Assembly (NCBI GenBank): GCA_020056645.1
Contig: JAGVHJ010000282.1
Location: forward strand, 1 to 8,939
Length of the DNA: 8,939 nt
Source: Desulfobacterales bacterium
GTDB taxonomy: Bacteria; Desulfobacterota; Desulfobacteria; Desulfobacterales; JAHIVH01
Direction of reading: 5' to 3'
Position numbers and translations under genes: made by a program. A model generated the notes under the pieces. That model saw nothing but the letters and a program-made list of their open reading frames with translations. It did not search any database and was not told the origin of the DNA. The stretch's first letter is position 1. Every line of letters begins with the position of its first letter. Below, one piece after another: positions 1 to 5,572 of this stretch.

Positions 1-164
1 CAAGATGGCGAAAAGCCCGTTTTGTTCGTTCCCTATTTTTTTCGGGAGCTTCTTGGCTTTTTGCTGAACTGGCAAAAACAAAGGCCTGAAGGCCTCAAAT
101 CGTTTGCCAGGTTTAACGCAAAACGCCTTCGAATCTCTCATCCGAAAAAAAAGTAAATGTCACT
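1..164 (+). repeat. Dispersed repeat family B, copy 1 (left end outside window)
   Basis: Base 1 corresponds to base 2856 of the complete copy at 2833-3068. The two run together with about ten small differences by eye until base 164, where the similarity stops abruptly. Shared landmarks are the start ATGGCGAAAAGCCCGTTTTG, the arm AACTGGCAAA with its partner, the central AGGCCT...AGGCCT pair and the tail CCGAAAAAAA...GTAAATGTCACT. The left terminal inverted repeat would lie before base 1. The right terminal repeat is missing, so this copy is truncated or eroded on the tRNA side. A T-run is 7 long here and 8 in the complete copy, so the repeat does not preserve a reading frame. It lies downstream of the tRNA terminator. 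Confidence 0.85.
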
Positions 165-191
165 CATGCATCCAATCCGCACCCAAATAAA

Positions 192-223
192 AAAGGGGTT
201 AAGCCGTTTTAGCTAACCCCTTT
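192..223 (-). terminator. Rho-independent terminator of tRNA-fMet
   Basis: Bases 192-204 and 212-223 form a stem (AAAGGGGTTA-A-GC with GCTAACCCCTTT, one bulged A) closed by a 7-nt loop. Read on the minus strand, the stem is followed by a T-rich run, the complement of the A-run at 188-194. It begins 10 bases after the tRNA 3' end. T-rich sequence also follows on the plus strand, so it may work in both directions. Confidence 0.85.
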
Positions 224-232
224 ATTTTATTA

Positions 233-309
<77 letters not shown>

Positions 310-323
310 TCGAGTGTGAGGGG

Positions 324-352
324 AACATAGCCCCGGACGTTCTTAATGTCAA
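324..352 (-). promoter_or_regulatory. Sigma-70-type promoter of tRNA-fMet
   Basis: The minus strand carries a perfect -35 box TTGACA (complement of 347-352), a 17-nt spacer and a -10 box TATGTT (complement of 324-329). The tRNA 5' end is 14 nt past the -10, which predicts a short leader of roughly 7 nt for RNase P to remove. The bases right after the -10 are CCCCTC. A GC-rich discriminator is typical of stable-RNA promoters under stringent control; that regulation is inferred. Confidence 0.8.
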
Positions 353-390
353 GCCTTCTTTCATTTTATTTTCATTCCTTCACAACGGAG

Positions 391-699
391 TTATTCCGTG
401 GCTAATGCGCAAAGGGCTTGGCGCTGGGCCGAGAGTTCCTGCGCATCGCTCTTCCGCCATAGAATCTGTTTTGTTCTTGCAGATGGCCCGGAGACGATTT
501 CAAGGGAGGACTTGGGGGTTTTCAGCAGTTTCGAGAGAAAACTCACACACATCTTATTTGCGGCGCCCTCCACGGGCGGGGCAGTGATTTTCACTTTCAG
601 CGCGTTGCCGTGGAGGCCTGCAATCATATTTCTGGAGGATTTGGGGAGGACAACGATTTTAAACAGGATGCCCTCCGCCGTCTCCTTTATTTGCAGCAT
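391..699 (-). CDS. DUF167 / YggU family protein
   Basis: The 102-residue product matches the DUF167 (YggU) family in length (about 95-100 residues is usual) and pattern. It has an early beta strand ending LPKSSRN (about 18-24), then LKVKITAPPVEGAANK (about 34-49), a short helix, and a final segment IVSGPSARTKQI (about 68-79). The APPVxGxAN loop is the family signature. Members are small soluble alpha/beta proteins whose biochemical role is not established. The start ATG at 699 is preceded by AGGGG at good spacing. It begins 21 nt after the thrH stop, so the two are probably co-transcribed; the link looks positional rather than functional. Family assignment is firm, function unknown. Confidence 0.9.
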   Translation of the reverse strand: MLQIKETAEGILFKIVVLPKSSRNMIAGLHGNALKVKITAPPVEGAANKMCVSFLSKLLKTPKSSLEIVSGPSARTKQILWRKSDAQELSAQRQALCALATE

Positions 700-720
700 G
701 TTTTCCCCTGGTTTGGGCCG

Positions 721-1329
721 TTACCTGGTCGTTAGTTCCTTTTCGATCAATCCTTTCAGCTCCTCATAGGTCCGCGTGACCGGAAATTCAGGGAATTCAT
801 CGATCACGTTTTGGGGAGGCCTGAAGAGAAACCCCTTGTCCGCCTCTTTGAGCATGTCGGTGTCGTTATAGGAGTCTCCAAAGGCGATCACCTTGTAATA
901 AAGGGTTTTTAACGCCAGCACCGTTTGCCGTTTGGCCCGGCTCTGTCTCAGGTTGTAGTTGGAGATCCGGCCATCGGGGTCGATGGTGAGGGTGTGGCAG
1001 AGGAGGGTGGGAAACCCCAGTTTTTTCATCAGGGGTTTTGCAAACTGGATGAACGTGTCGGAAAGCACAATCAACTGGGACCGGGATCTCATCCAGTCTA
1101 CGAATTCAACGGCGCCATCGAACGGGTCCATGGTGGCGATCACATCGGTGATGTCCTGGATTTTTAGATGATGCTGATCAAGGATCGACAGCCTTCTTTT
1201 CATGAGAACGTCGTAATCCGATATATCACGGGTCGTCAGCTTTAATTCTTCAATGCCGGTTTTTTTTGCCACATTGATCCAGATTTCAGGAACGAAAACC
1301 CCTTCCAGGTCTGAACAGATGATATCCAT
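721..1329 (-). CDS. thrH: ThrH, phosphoserine phosphatase / homoserine phosphotransferase
   Basis: This 202-residue HAD-superfamily protein closely resembles Pseudomonas ThrH (about 205 residues). ThrH dephosphorylates phosphoserine and can pass the phosphate to homoserine, yielding O-phosphohomoserine for threonine synthase. Motif I is DLEG (Asp7, Glu9) followed by VPEIW; motif II is LSDTF (Ser90-Asp91); the motif III lysine is in RAKRQ (Lys133); motif IV is FGDSYND (Asp152, Asp156). FPTLLCH near 107-112 is also ThrH-like. The frame is open to a possible start at 1428, but the ATG at 1329 gives the family N-terminus and has GGAGAG 3 bases upstream, so 1329 is chosen. It lies 152 nt after hom on the same strand, and I see no convincing promoter in that gap. 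This supports a hom-thrH unit in threonine biosynthesis. Confidence 0.92.
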   Translation of the reverse strand: MDIICSDLEGVFVPEIWINVAKKTGIEELKLTTRDISDYDVLMKRRLSILDQHHLKIQDITDVIATMDPFDGAVEFVDWMRSRSQLIVLSDTFIQFAKPLMKKLGFPTLLCHTLTIDPDGRISNYNLRQSRAKRQTVLALKTLYYKVIAFGDSYNDTDMLKEADKGFLFRPPQNVIDEFPEFPVTRTYEELKGLIEKELTTR

Positions 1330-1481
1330 AGTCTCTCCATATAAAATGTGTCGCAGTTGGGTTAATTTTTTTATTCGTCTTATTCCAAATCCCTCTCCGG
1401 GGCCTTCTCCATGCCGCCTTGGTATCATTTTGAACGCAAAATGGAATTACAAGATACAAGAGGTTTCCCGCATTATCCGTC

Positions 1482-2810
1482 TCAGGAAAGAGCGCTCTTG
1501 GATGGGCCGCTCTCCTCGACCCGGATCAGGACCGGCTCGCCTTCGATAATATGCAGGTCGGATATTTCACTGAGCGCGGCCTGGATGTTCGATTCCCTGG
1601 CCATGTAGGTCATCATGACGATGGGAACGGCCCCTTTCTGATTCTGCCCCTTTTGATGCACCGACCGGATGCTGATATTGTGGTTCCCCAGGATTCCAGA
1701 GATGGACGAGAGCACCCCTGGCTTGTCGATGGCGGAAAACCGGATGTAATAGAAGGTGTCGATGTCTGAAATCGGCATAATGGGGATGGGCCGGATATGT
1801 TCCCGTTGAAAGCCCAATGCGGGAACCCGGGCCGCCGCGCCAGAAACCATGTCCCTTACGATATCGGTAATATCGCTGATAATGGCGCTGGCCGTGGGCA
1901 TCATGCCCGCGCCGTGACCATAGAGGGCCATGCTGCCGACCGCATTCCCCTGAATTTCGATGGCGTTCAAAGAGCCGTTCACACCGGAGAGAAGATTCGA
2001 CATGGGGATCATGGTGGGGTGAACCCTGGCTTCGATCATCTCCTCCCGCCATTTGCTGATGGCCAGCAACTTGATCCGGTAGCCGAATTGTTCGGCGATT
2101 TCGATATCGAGAGGGGATATTTTTGAAATTCCCTCTACATAGATGTCTTTGAAGTTGATTGGGGCGCCATAGGCGATGGAGACCAGGATGGCGAGCTTAT
2201 GGGCCGTGTCGATTCCTTCGATGTCGAAGGTGGGGTCCGCCTCGGCGTATCCATTCATCTGGGCTTCCTTGAGGGCGGCGGCAAAGGGCGTTTTATCACA
2301 GGAGATCTTTGAAAGGATATAGTTGCAGGTCCCGTTCAAGATTCCCAGCATGGCGTTAATGGCGTTCCCCACTAAGGATTCCCTAAGGGTCTTGATGACC
2401 GGCATGCATCCGCCCACACTGGCTTCGAATCCGATGGTCACGTTTTTTTTCAGCGCGTTTTCGAAAATCAGGTCTCCATGTTTGGCAAGGAGGGCCTTGT
2501 TGGCCGTAACGATGTGCTTCCCCTTTTCGATGGCTTTCAGGAGAAGATCTTTTGCAAAGGTGTCACCGCCCACGGTTTCAACGATAATGTGGATCTCCGG
2601 ATCATTCAGGATAGTATCTGCGTTGCCGATGAGAACGCCTTCTTCCAGCTTGACCTTCCGGTCGGTCACAAGGTCGATATCCGCGATGTATTTCAGGTGC
2701 AGGCGGGTCCCGGTTTTTTTTTCAATGAGGTGACGGTTTTCCAAAAGAATTTTCGTGACGCCGGTGCCCACCGTTCCATAGCCGATGATTCCGATATTGA
2801 TTGTTTTCAT
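1482..2810 (-). CDS. hom: Homoserine dehydrogenase with C-terminal ACT domain
   Basis: The 442-residue product is a full-length monofunctional homoserine dehydrogenase (NAD(P)H-dependent reduction of aspartate semialdehyde to homoserine). The N-terminal Rossmann fold has GYGTVG at 10-15 and TANKALLA at 102-109, with the conserved Lys105. The catalytic domain carries GILNGTCNYIL (156-166) and YAEADPTFDIEGIDTAHK (188-205), with the catalytic Lys205. About residues 355-430 form an ACT domain (YYIRFSAIDKPGVLSSISG), the usual site of threonine feedback inhibition. No aspartokinase domain is present. The start ATG at 2810 is preceded by AGGGAA. The 8-bp duplication flanking the family B element ends only 15 bases upstream of the start codon, so transcription must begin inside or beyond that element. 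thrH follows on the same strand. Confidence 0.96.
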   Translation of the reverse strand: MKTINIGIIGYGTVGTGVTKILLENRHLIEKKTGTRLHLKYIADIDLVTDRKVKLEEGVLIGNADTILNDPEIHIIVETVGGDTFAKDLLLKAIEKGKHIVTANKALLAKHGDLIFENALKKNVTIGFEASVGGCMPVIKTLRESLVGNAINAMLGILNGTCNYILSKISCDKTPFAAALKEAQMNGYAEADPTFDIEGIDTAHKLAILVSIAYGAPINFKDIYVEGISKISPLDIEIAEQFGYRIKLLAISKWREEMIEARVHPTMIPMSNLLSGVNGSLNAIEIQGNAVGSMALYGHGAGMMPTASAIISDITDIVRDMVSGAAARVPALGFQREHIRPIPIMPISDIDTFYYIRFSAIDKPGVLSSISGILGNHNISIRSVHQKGQNQKGAVPIVMMTYMARESNIQAALSEISDLHIIEGEPVLIRVEESGPSKSALS

Positions 2811-2824
2811 ACCATTCCCTGAAA

Positions 2825-2832
2825 GAATTTTT
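2825..2832. repeat. Target-site duplication, left copy (GAATTTTT)
   Basis: GAATTTTT directly precedes the left terminal repeat of the family B element, and the identical 8 bases follow its right terminal repeat at 3069-3076. The word is AT-rich, so chance is possible, but both copies abut independently defined ends exactly. Confidence 0.7.
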
Positions 2833-2858
2833 GTAACTATTCAGCGGCGATTCATCAA
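2830..2858 (-). promoter_or_regulatory. Possible outward promoter at the left end of the family B element
   Basis: On the minus strand, TTGATG (complement of 2853-2858), a 17-nt spacer and TACAAA (complement of 2830-2835) would direct transcription out of the element into hom. Each box matches the consensus at four of six positions. The first base past the -10 is about 20 bases from the hom start codon. This is a weak candidate, offered because the element separates hom from upstream DNA. Confidence 0.3.
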
Positions 2859-3068
2859 GATGGCGAAAAGCCCGTTTTGTTCGTTCCCTATTTTTTTTCG
2901 GGAGTTTCTTGGCTTTTTGCTGAACTGGCAAAAACTCGGCCTAAAGGCCTCAAACCGTTTGCCAGTTTTAACGCAAAACGCCTTCGAAGCTCTCATCCGA
3001 AAAAAAGTAAATGTCACTTCACAAAAGGGCTTTTTTGCCACTACAACAAGACCACACTGAATAGTGAC
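2833..3068 (+). mobile_element. Family B element, copy 2: complete 236-bp MITE-like element with IS66-like ends
   Basis: The ends are GTAACTATTCAG (2833-2844) and its inverted partner CTGAATAGTGAC (3057-3068), matching at 11 of 12 bases. They are flanked by the identical 8-mer GAATTTTT on both sides. Nested concentric arms make the whole element an imperfect palindrome: 2861-2879 with 3022-3040 (imperfect), TTTTTTTCGG 2892-2901 with 2997-3006 (perfect), AACTGGCAAA 2923-2932 with 2958-2967 (perfect), closing on GGCC-TAAA-GGCC. It encodes no transposase; open frames across it are not conserved between copies. Known IS66-family insertion sequences often have ends starting GTAA and make 8-bp duplications, so an IS66-derived non-autonomous element mobilised in trans is the best inference. 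Parts of two more copies occur in the window. Confidence 0.8.
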
Positions 3069-3076
3069 GAATTTTT
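3069..3076. repeat. Target-site duplication, right copy (GAATTTTT)
   Basis: This is the identical partner of 2825-2832, directly abutting the right terminal repeat. It runs on into further T residues (3077-3079). Confidence 0.7.
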
Positions 3077-3093
3077 TTTGATCGTGCGCCAAG

Positions 3094-3123
3094 CAGATAA
3101 TTGCGTTATGCCCTGTCTGTCAA
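3094..3123 (-). promoter_or_regulatory. Candidate ancestral hom promoter, now upstream of the element
   Basis: The minus strand has a perfect -35 box TTGACA (complement of 3118-3123). At 17-18 nt spacing there is only a poor -10 (TTATCT or TATCTG, complement of 3094-3100). If used, transcription would start near 3088 and cross the whole element before reaching hom, a leader of roughly 280 nt. Removing the element plus one duplication (244 bp) would place the same start only about 35 nt from the hom ATG, the distance expected of an ordinary promoter. Confidence 0.4.
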
Positions 3124-3170
3124 GTCACTTATTAGCCTAAGCATGGCCTCAGATCAATCCTTTTCATCCG

Positions 3171-3187
3171 TCTCTTTTAAAAAGAGA
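3171..3187. repeat. Perfect 8-bp inverted repeat TCTCTTTT-A-AAAAGAGA
   Basis: Bases 3171-3178 and 3180-3187 are perfectly complementary around a single A. It lies between the element and the purM promoter region. It shares the core CTTTTAAAAAG with the hairpin at 5795-5813. It could be a protein-binding site or a small hairpin; no function is assigned. Confidence 0.45.
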
Positions 3188-3240
3188 GGGATCGGTTGGG
3201 AAGGGGTGTTGTCCGGGTGAAAAGTTTCCGGCAAAATGTT

Positions 3241-3269
3241 TTGACTTTTAGGGGGGAAGCGACTAATTT
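3241..3269 (+). promoter_or_regulatory. Possible purM promoter
   Basis: TTGACT (3241-3246, five of six consensus bases) is followed after 17 nt by TAATTT (3264-3269, a poor -10). The surrounding DNA is AT-rich, and it is the best sigma-70-like pair I see upstream of purM. It would give a leader of roughly 60 nt. Confidence 0.35.
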
Positions 3270-3282
3270 TAGATTTTTTTAT

Positions 3283-3305
3283 TTGACGCGGCGCGACGCC
3301 GTCAA
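3283..3305. promoter_or_regulatory. Inverted repeat TTGACG-N11-CGTCAA upstream of purM
   Basis: TTGACG at 3283-3288 is repeated perfectly inverted at 3300-3305, with a GC-rich 11-nt centre that can pair further (GCG with CGC). It lies 31 bases before the purM start codon, inside the probable leader. It could be an operator or a leader hairpin. It does not resemble the E. coli PurR box as I know it, and no regulator can be named. Confidence 0.4.
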
Positions 3306-3336
3306 CAGAGCGTTTTACATTATTAGGGAGATCAGA

Positions 3337-4383
3337 ATGAGTGATAAGCCTTTAACATATGCTGACGCTGGAGTGAACATCAATAAGGCGAACAAGCTCG
3401 TAGGCGCGATCAAGCAGATCGCAAAGCAAACCACCCGGCCGGGAGTCATGGGCGAGATCGGGGGGTTTGGCGCGCTCTATTCCCTCAAGCTGTCCAATAT
3501 CGAAAATCCTGTATTGGTCAGTTCCACGGACGGGGTCGGCACCAAGCTCAAAGTCGCTTTCATGATGAAGAAGCACGACACCATCGGCATTGATCTGGTG
3601 GCCATGTCCGTGAACGATATTGCTGTTCAGGGAGCAAAGCCATTATTTTTTCTCGACTATATCGCCATGGGCTCCCTGATCTCTAAAACGGTCACCGATA
3701 TCATCGGTGGGATCGCCGAAGGGTGCAATCAGGCCCACTGCGCCCTGATAGGCGGCGAGACCGCCGAGATGCCCGACATCTATAAAAAGGGGGAGTATGA
3801 CCTTGCGGGATTCGCTGTGGGAATCGTCGATGATAAAAAGATCATCGACGGCTCGGAGATCCGTGTGGGTCATAAGCTGATCGGAATCGCGTCGAGCGGT
3901 CTCCATAGCAACGGGTTTTCCCTGGTAAGAAAAATCTGTTTTGACGTTTTACAGCTCACGGTCACCTCCCATGTGCCTGAACTGGGAAAAACCCTTGGGG
4001 AAGAGCTCCTCACCCCAACCAAGATCTATTCGGAAACCATTCAGAACATGATCCGGGATCTCCCCATCCACGGGCTCGCCCATATCACCGGGGGGGGCAT
4101 CGACGACAACGTGATCCGTATCATTCCCAAGACCTGTAAGGTGAGGATTCAAAGCAGCGCCTGGGAAATGCCGCCCATTTTCCAATTTCTGAAAGCGGCG
4201 GGCAACGTTCCGGATCAGGAGATGCGGCGCACCTTCAATCTGGGTGTCGGCATGATCGCCATCGTTCCCGGTGATGCGGCCCAGGATGTGCTCCACCGGT
4301 TGAGCGCCCTCGGGGAGAAAGCGATGATTATCGGAGATGTGGTCGAGAGGGACTCTTCTCTTACCCAGATCGAATGGTCGTGA
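3337..4383 (+). CDS. purM: Phosphoribosylformylglycinamidine cyclo-ligase (AIR synthetase)
   Basis: PurM performs the ATP-dependent ring closure of formylglycinamidine ribonucleotide to aminoimidazole ribonucleotide, step five of purine synthesis, in the cytoplasm. The product is 348 residues (E. coli about 345). Family motifs run in order: TYADAGV (7-13), STDGVGTKLK (63-72), SVNDIAVQGAKP (91-102), LIGGETAEMPDIY (137-149), SSGLHSNGFSL (186-196), LLTPTKIY (224-231), HITGGG (249-254) and FNLGVGM. The frame is open upstream to 3196, but the ATG at 3337 is chosen because it gives the normal N-terminus and has AGGGAGA (3325-3331) at good spacing; the upstream residues look like leader DNA. It is transcribed away from hom. 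No purN follows; the next gene is tsaD after 168 bases. Confidence 0.97.
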   Translation: MSDKPLTYADAGVNINKANKLVGAIKQIAKQTTRPGVMGEIGGFGALYSLKLSNIENPVLVSSTDGVGTKLKVAFMMKKHDTIGIDLVAMSVNDIAVQGAKPLFFLDYIAMGSLISKTVTDIIGGIAEGCNQAHCALIGGETAEMPDIYKKGEYDLAGFAVGIVDDKKIIDGSEIRVGHKLIGIASSGLHSNGFSLVRKICFDVLQLTVTSHVPELGKTLGEELLTPTKIYSETIQNMIRDLPIHGLAHITGGGIDDNVIRIIPKTCKVRIQSSAWEMPPIFQFLKAAGNVPDQEMRRTFNLGVGMIAIVPGDAAQDVLHRLSALGEKAMIIGDVVERDSSLTQIEWS

Positions 4384-4415
4384 GGATAGCGCGTTTTGGT
4401 CATCGGGCGGATAGG

Positions 4416-4508
4416 ATGAACATTGTCGAATGGGCGGCGCAACGCTTGTTGCGATTATTGAGATGGATCGAAAAAGGAGCCCAGGCGCACCCCCCATGCC
4501 GAAGCTGA
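4416..4508 (+). CDS. Possible 30-residue small protein between purM and tsaD
   Basis: An ATG-initiated frame encodes 30 residues, MNIVEWAAQRLLRLLRWIEK followed by a short tail ending HPPCRS, then TGA. Residues 3-20 would form an amphipathic, basic helix rich in Leu, Arg and Trp, the kind of composition seen in small membrane-surface proteins. The ribosome-binding site is weak (GGGCGG five bases upstream). A perfect 6-bp hairpin, CGCAAC-GCTT-GTTGCG (4438-4453), falls inside the frame. It sits 32 bases after the purM stop and would be co-transcribed with purM. I do not recognise a family with certainty. It may be chance, since a 30-codon frame is short. Confidence 0.3.
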   Translation: MNIVEWAAQRLLRLLRWIEKGAQAHPPCRS

Positions 4509-4551
4509 GCTCCGGCAAAGAGGGATTCCGGGGGAAAACCAAAATAGTCTC

Positions 4552-5571
4552 ATGTTTGTATTGGGCATAGAATCTTCCTGTGATGAAACCGCCGCCGCCG
4601 TTGTGAAGGATGGCCGCACGGTTCTCTCATCCGTCGTCTCGTCCCAGGCCGACCTCCACTCCCAGTATGGAGGGGTGGTTCCCGAGCTGGCGTCGAGAAA
4701 GCATATCGAACATATCGTTCCCGTGGTGGACGAGGCCATCCGCCAGGCCGGCCTTGATCTGAAACAGATCGACGCCCTGTCGGTCACACGGGGACCGGGT
4801 TTGATCGGCTCTCTCCTGGTAGGCTTCTCCTTCGCCAAATCCTTTTCCCTTGCAAGAAAAATCCCCTGGATCGGGGTCGACCACCTGGAGGGGCATATCT
4901 CGTCGGTTTTTTTGGAAGAGGATCCGCCCCTTTTTCCCTTTGTCGCCCTCTTGGTTTCGGGCGGCCACACGAGCATCTATTCCGTCACATCCCACACCAC
5001 CTTCGAGCGCATGGGACAGACCCGTGACGACGCCGCCGGTGAAGCCTACGATAAAGTCGCAAAAATGTTGAACCTGGGCTATCCGGGCGGACAGATCATT
5101 GATCGCCTCGCCCGAACCGGGAATCCTGGGAGCATCCCTTTTCCAAGACCCTATATGGACAAATCCCAATTCGATTTCAGTTTCAGCGGCCTGAAAACCG
5201 CCGTGAGCCGGTATATTAAAACCCATCCCCAATCCTATCTGGAGACTATCCCGGATATCGCCGCCGCCTTTCAGGAAGCGGTGATCGATGTGCTCTCCCA
5301 CAAACTTTTCGCCGCGGCAAGGGAAAAAGAGGTCCATCACGTAGCGGTGGTGGGGGGGGTGGCCGCAAACTCCCGGCTACGGGAACGGGTCATGGCGGAG
5401 GCGAAACGGGAAGGGATGCGTGCGCACATTCCCTCCATTGATTTCTGCGGGGATAACGGCGCAATGATCGCCGCCATTGGGTATCACTACCTTCTACAGG
5501 GCAAGTGCTCCCCCTTCGACGAGGATGTCTATTCCCGGTCGTGGACCCCATCGGGCGCTAAACACAAATAA
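4552..5571 (+). CDS. tsaD: tRNA threonylcarbamoyladenosine (t6A37) transferase subunit TsaD
   Basis: TsaD (Kae1/Qri7/YgjD family) transfers the threonylcarbamoyl group from TC-AMP to A37 of ANN-decoding tRNAs, working with TsaB and TsaE, which are not in this window. The 339-residue length is standard. Motifs: LGIESSCDETAAA (4-16), GGVVPELASRKH (40-51), metal-binding His111 and His115 in DHLEGH, LLVSGGHT (133-140), DDAAGEAYDKVAK (159-171), FDFSFSGLKTA, VVGGVAANSRLR and the metal-binding Asp301 in GDNGAMIAA. The ATG at 4552 is the only start that fits the family, yet no clear Shine-Dalgarno sequence precedes it within 15 bases; GGGGGAAAA lies further up and no in-frame alternative start is seen. 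Two hairpins (4438-4453 and imperfect 4498-4516) lie in the 168-bp leader. A long palindrome starts 2 bases after the stop codon. Confidence 0.97.
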   Translation: MFVLGIESSCDETAAAVVKDGRTVLSSVVSSQADLHSQYGGVVPELASRKHIEHIVPVVDEAIRQAGLDLKQIDALSVTRGPGLIGSLLVGFSFAKSFSLARKIPWIGVDHLEGHISSVFLEEDPPLFPFVALLVSGGHTSIYSVTSHTTFERMGQTRDDAAGEAYDKVAKMLNLGYPGGQIIDRLARTGNPGSIPFPRPYMDKSQFDFSFSGLKTAVSRYIKTHPQSYLETIPDIAAAFQEAVIDVLSHKLFAAAREKEVHHVAVVGGVAANSRLRERVMAEAKREGMRAHIPSIDFCGDNGAMIAAIGYHYLLQGKCSPFDEDVYSRSWTPSGAKHK

Positions 5572-5572
5572 A

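Noticed and set aside
1330..1428. 33-codon upstream extension of thrH
   Set aside because: ThrH proteins start just before the DLEG motif. The ATG at 1329 has GGAGAG upstream, and the extension has no family similarity.
1488..1499. Palindrome AAGAGCGCTCTT at the end of hom
   Set aside because: It lies within the last codons of hom and no T-run follows in the direction of transcription, so it is not called a terminator.
1567..2052. 161-codon frame on the hom strand in another frame, with other long shadow frames over hom, purM, tsaD and nagZ
   Set aside because: They overlap strongly recognised genes and have low-complexity Arg/His/Gly-rich translations typical of shadow frames.
2785..3140. 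Open frames of 80-90 codons on both strands across the family B element
   Set aside because: The element is palindromic and AT-rich. The T-run differs by one base between copies 1 and 2 (7 versus 8), which shifts the frame, so no protein is conserved. They are artefacts of a non-coding repeat.
3196..3336. 47-codon upstream extension of purM
   Set aside because: It adds residues not found in PurM, lacks a good ribosome-binding site, and overlaps the promoter and leader signals. The ATG at 3337 has AGGGAGA and the normal N-terminus.
4463..4570. 35-codon frame overlapping the tsaD start
   Set aside because: It overlaps the tsaD start in another frame, competes with the better candidate at 4416-4508, and has no good ribosome-binding site or recognised family. 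Noted only for possible coupling.
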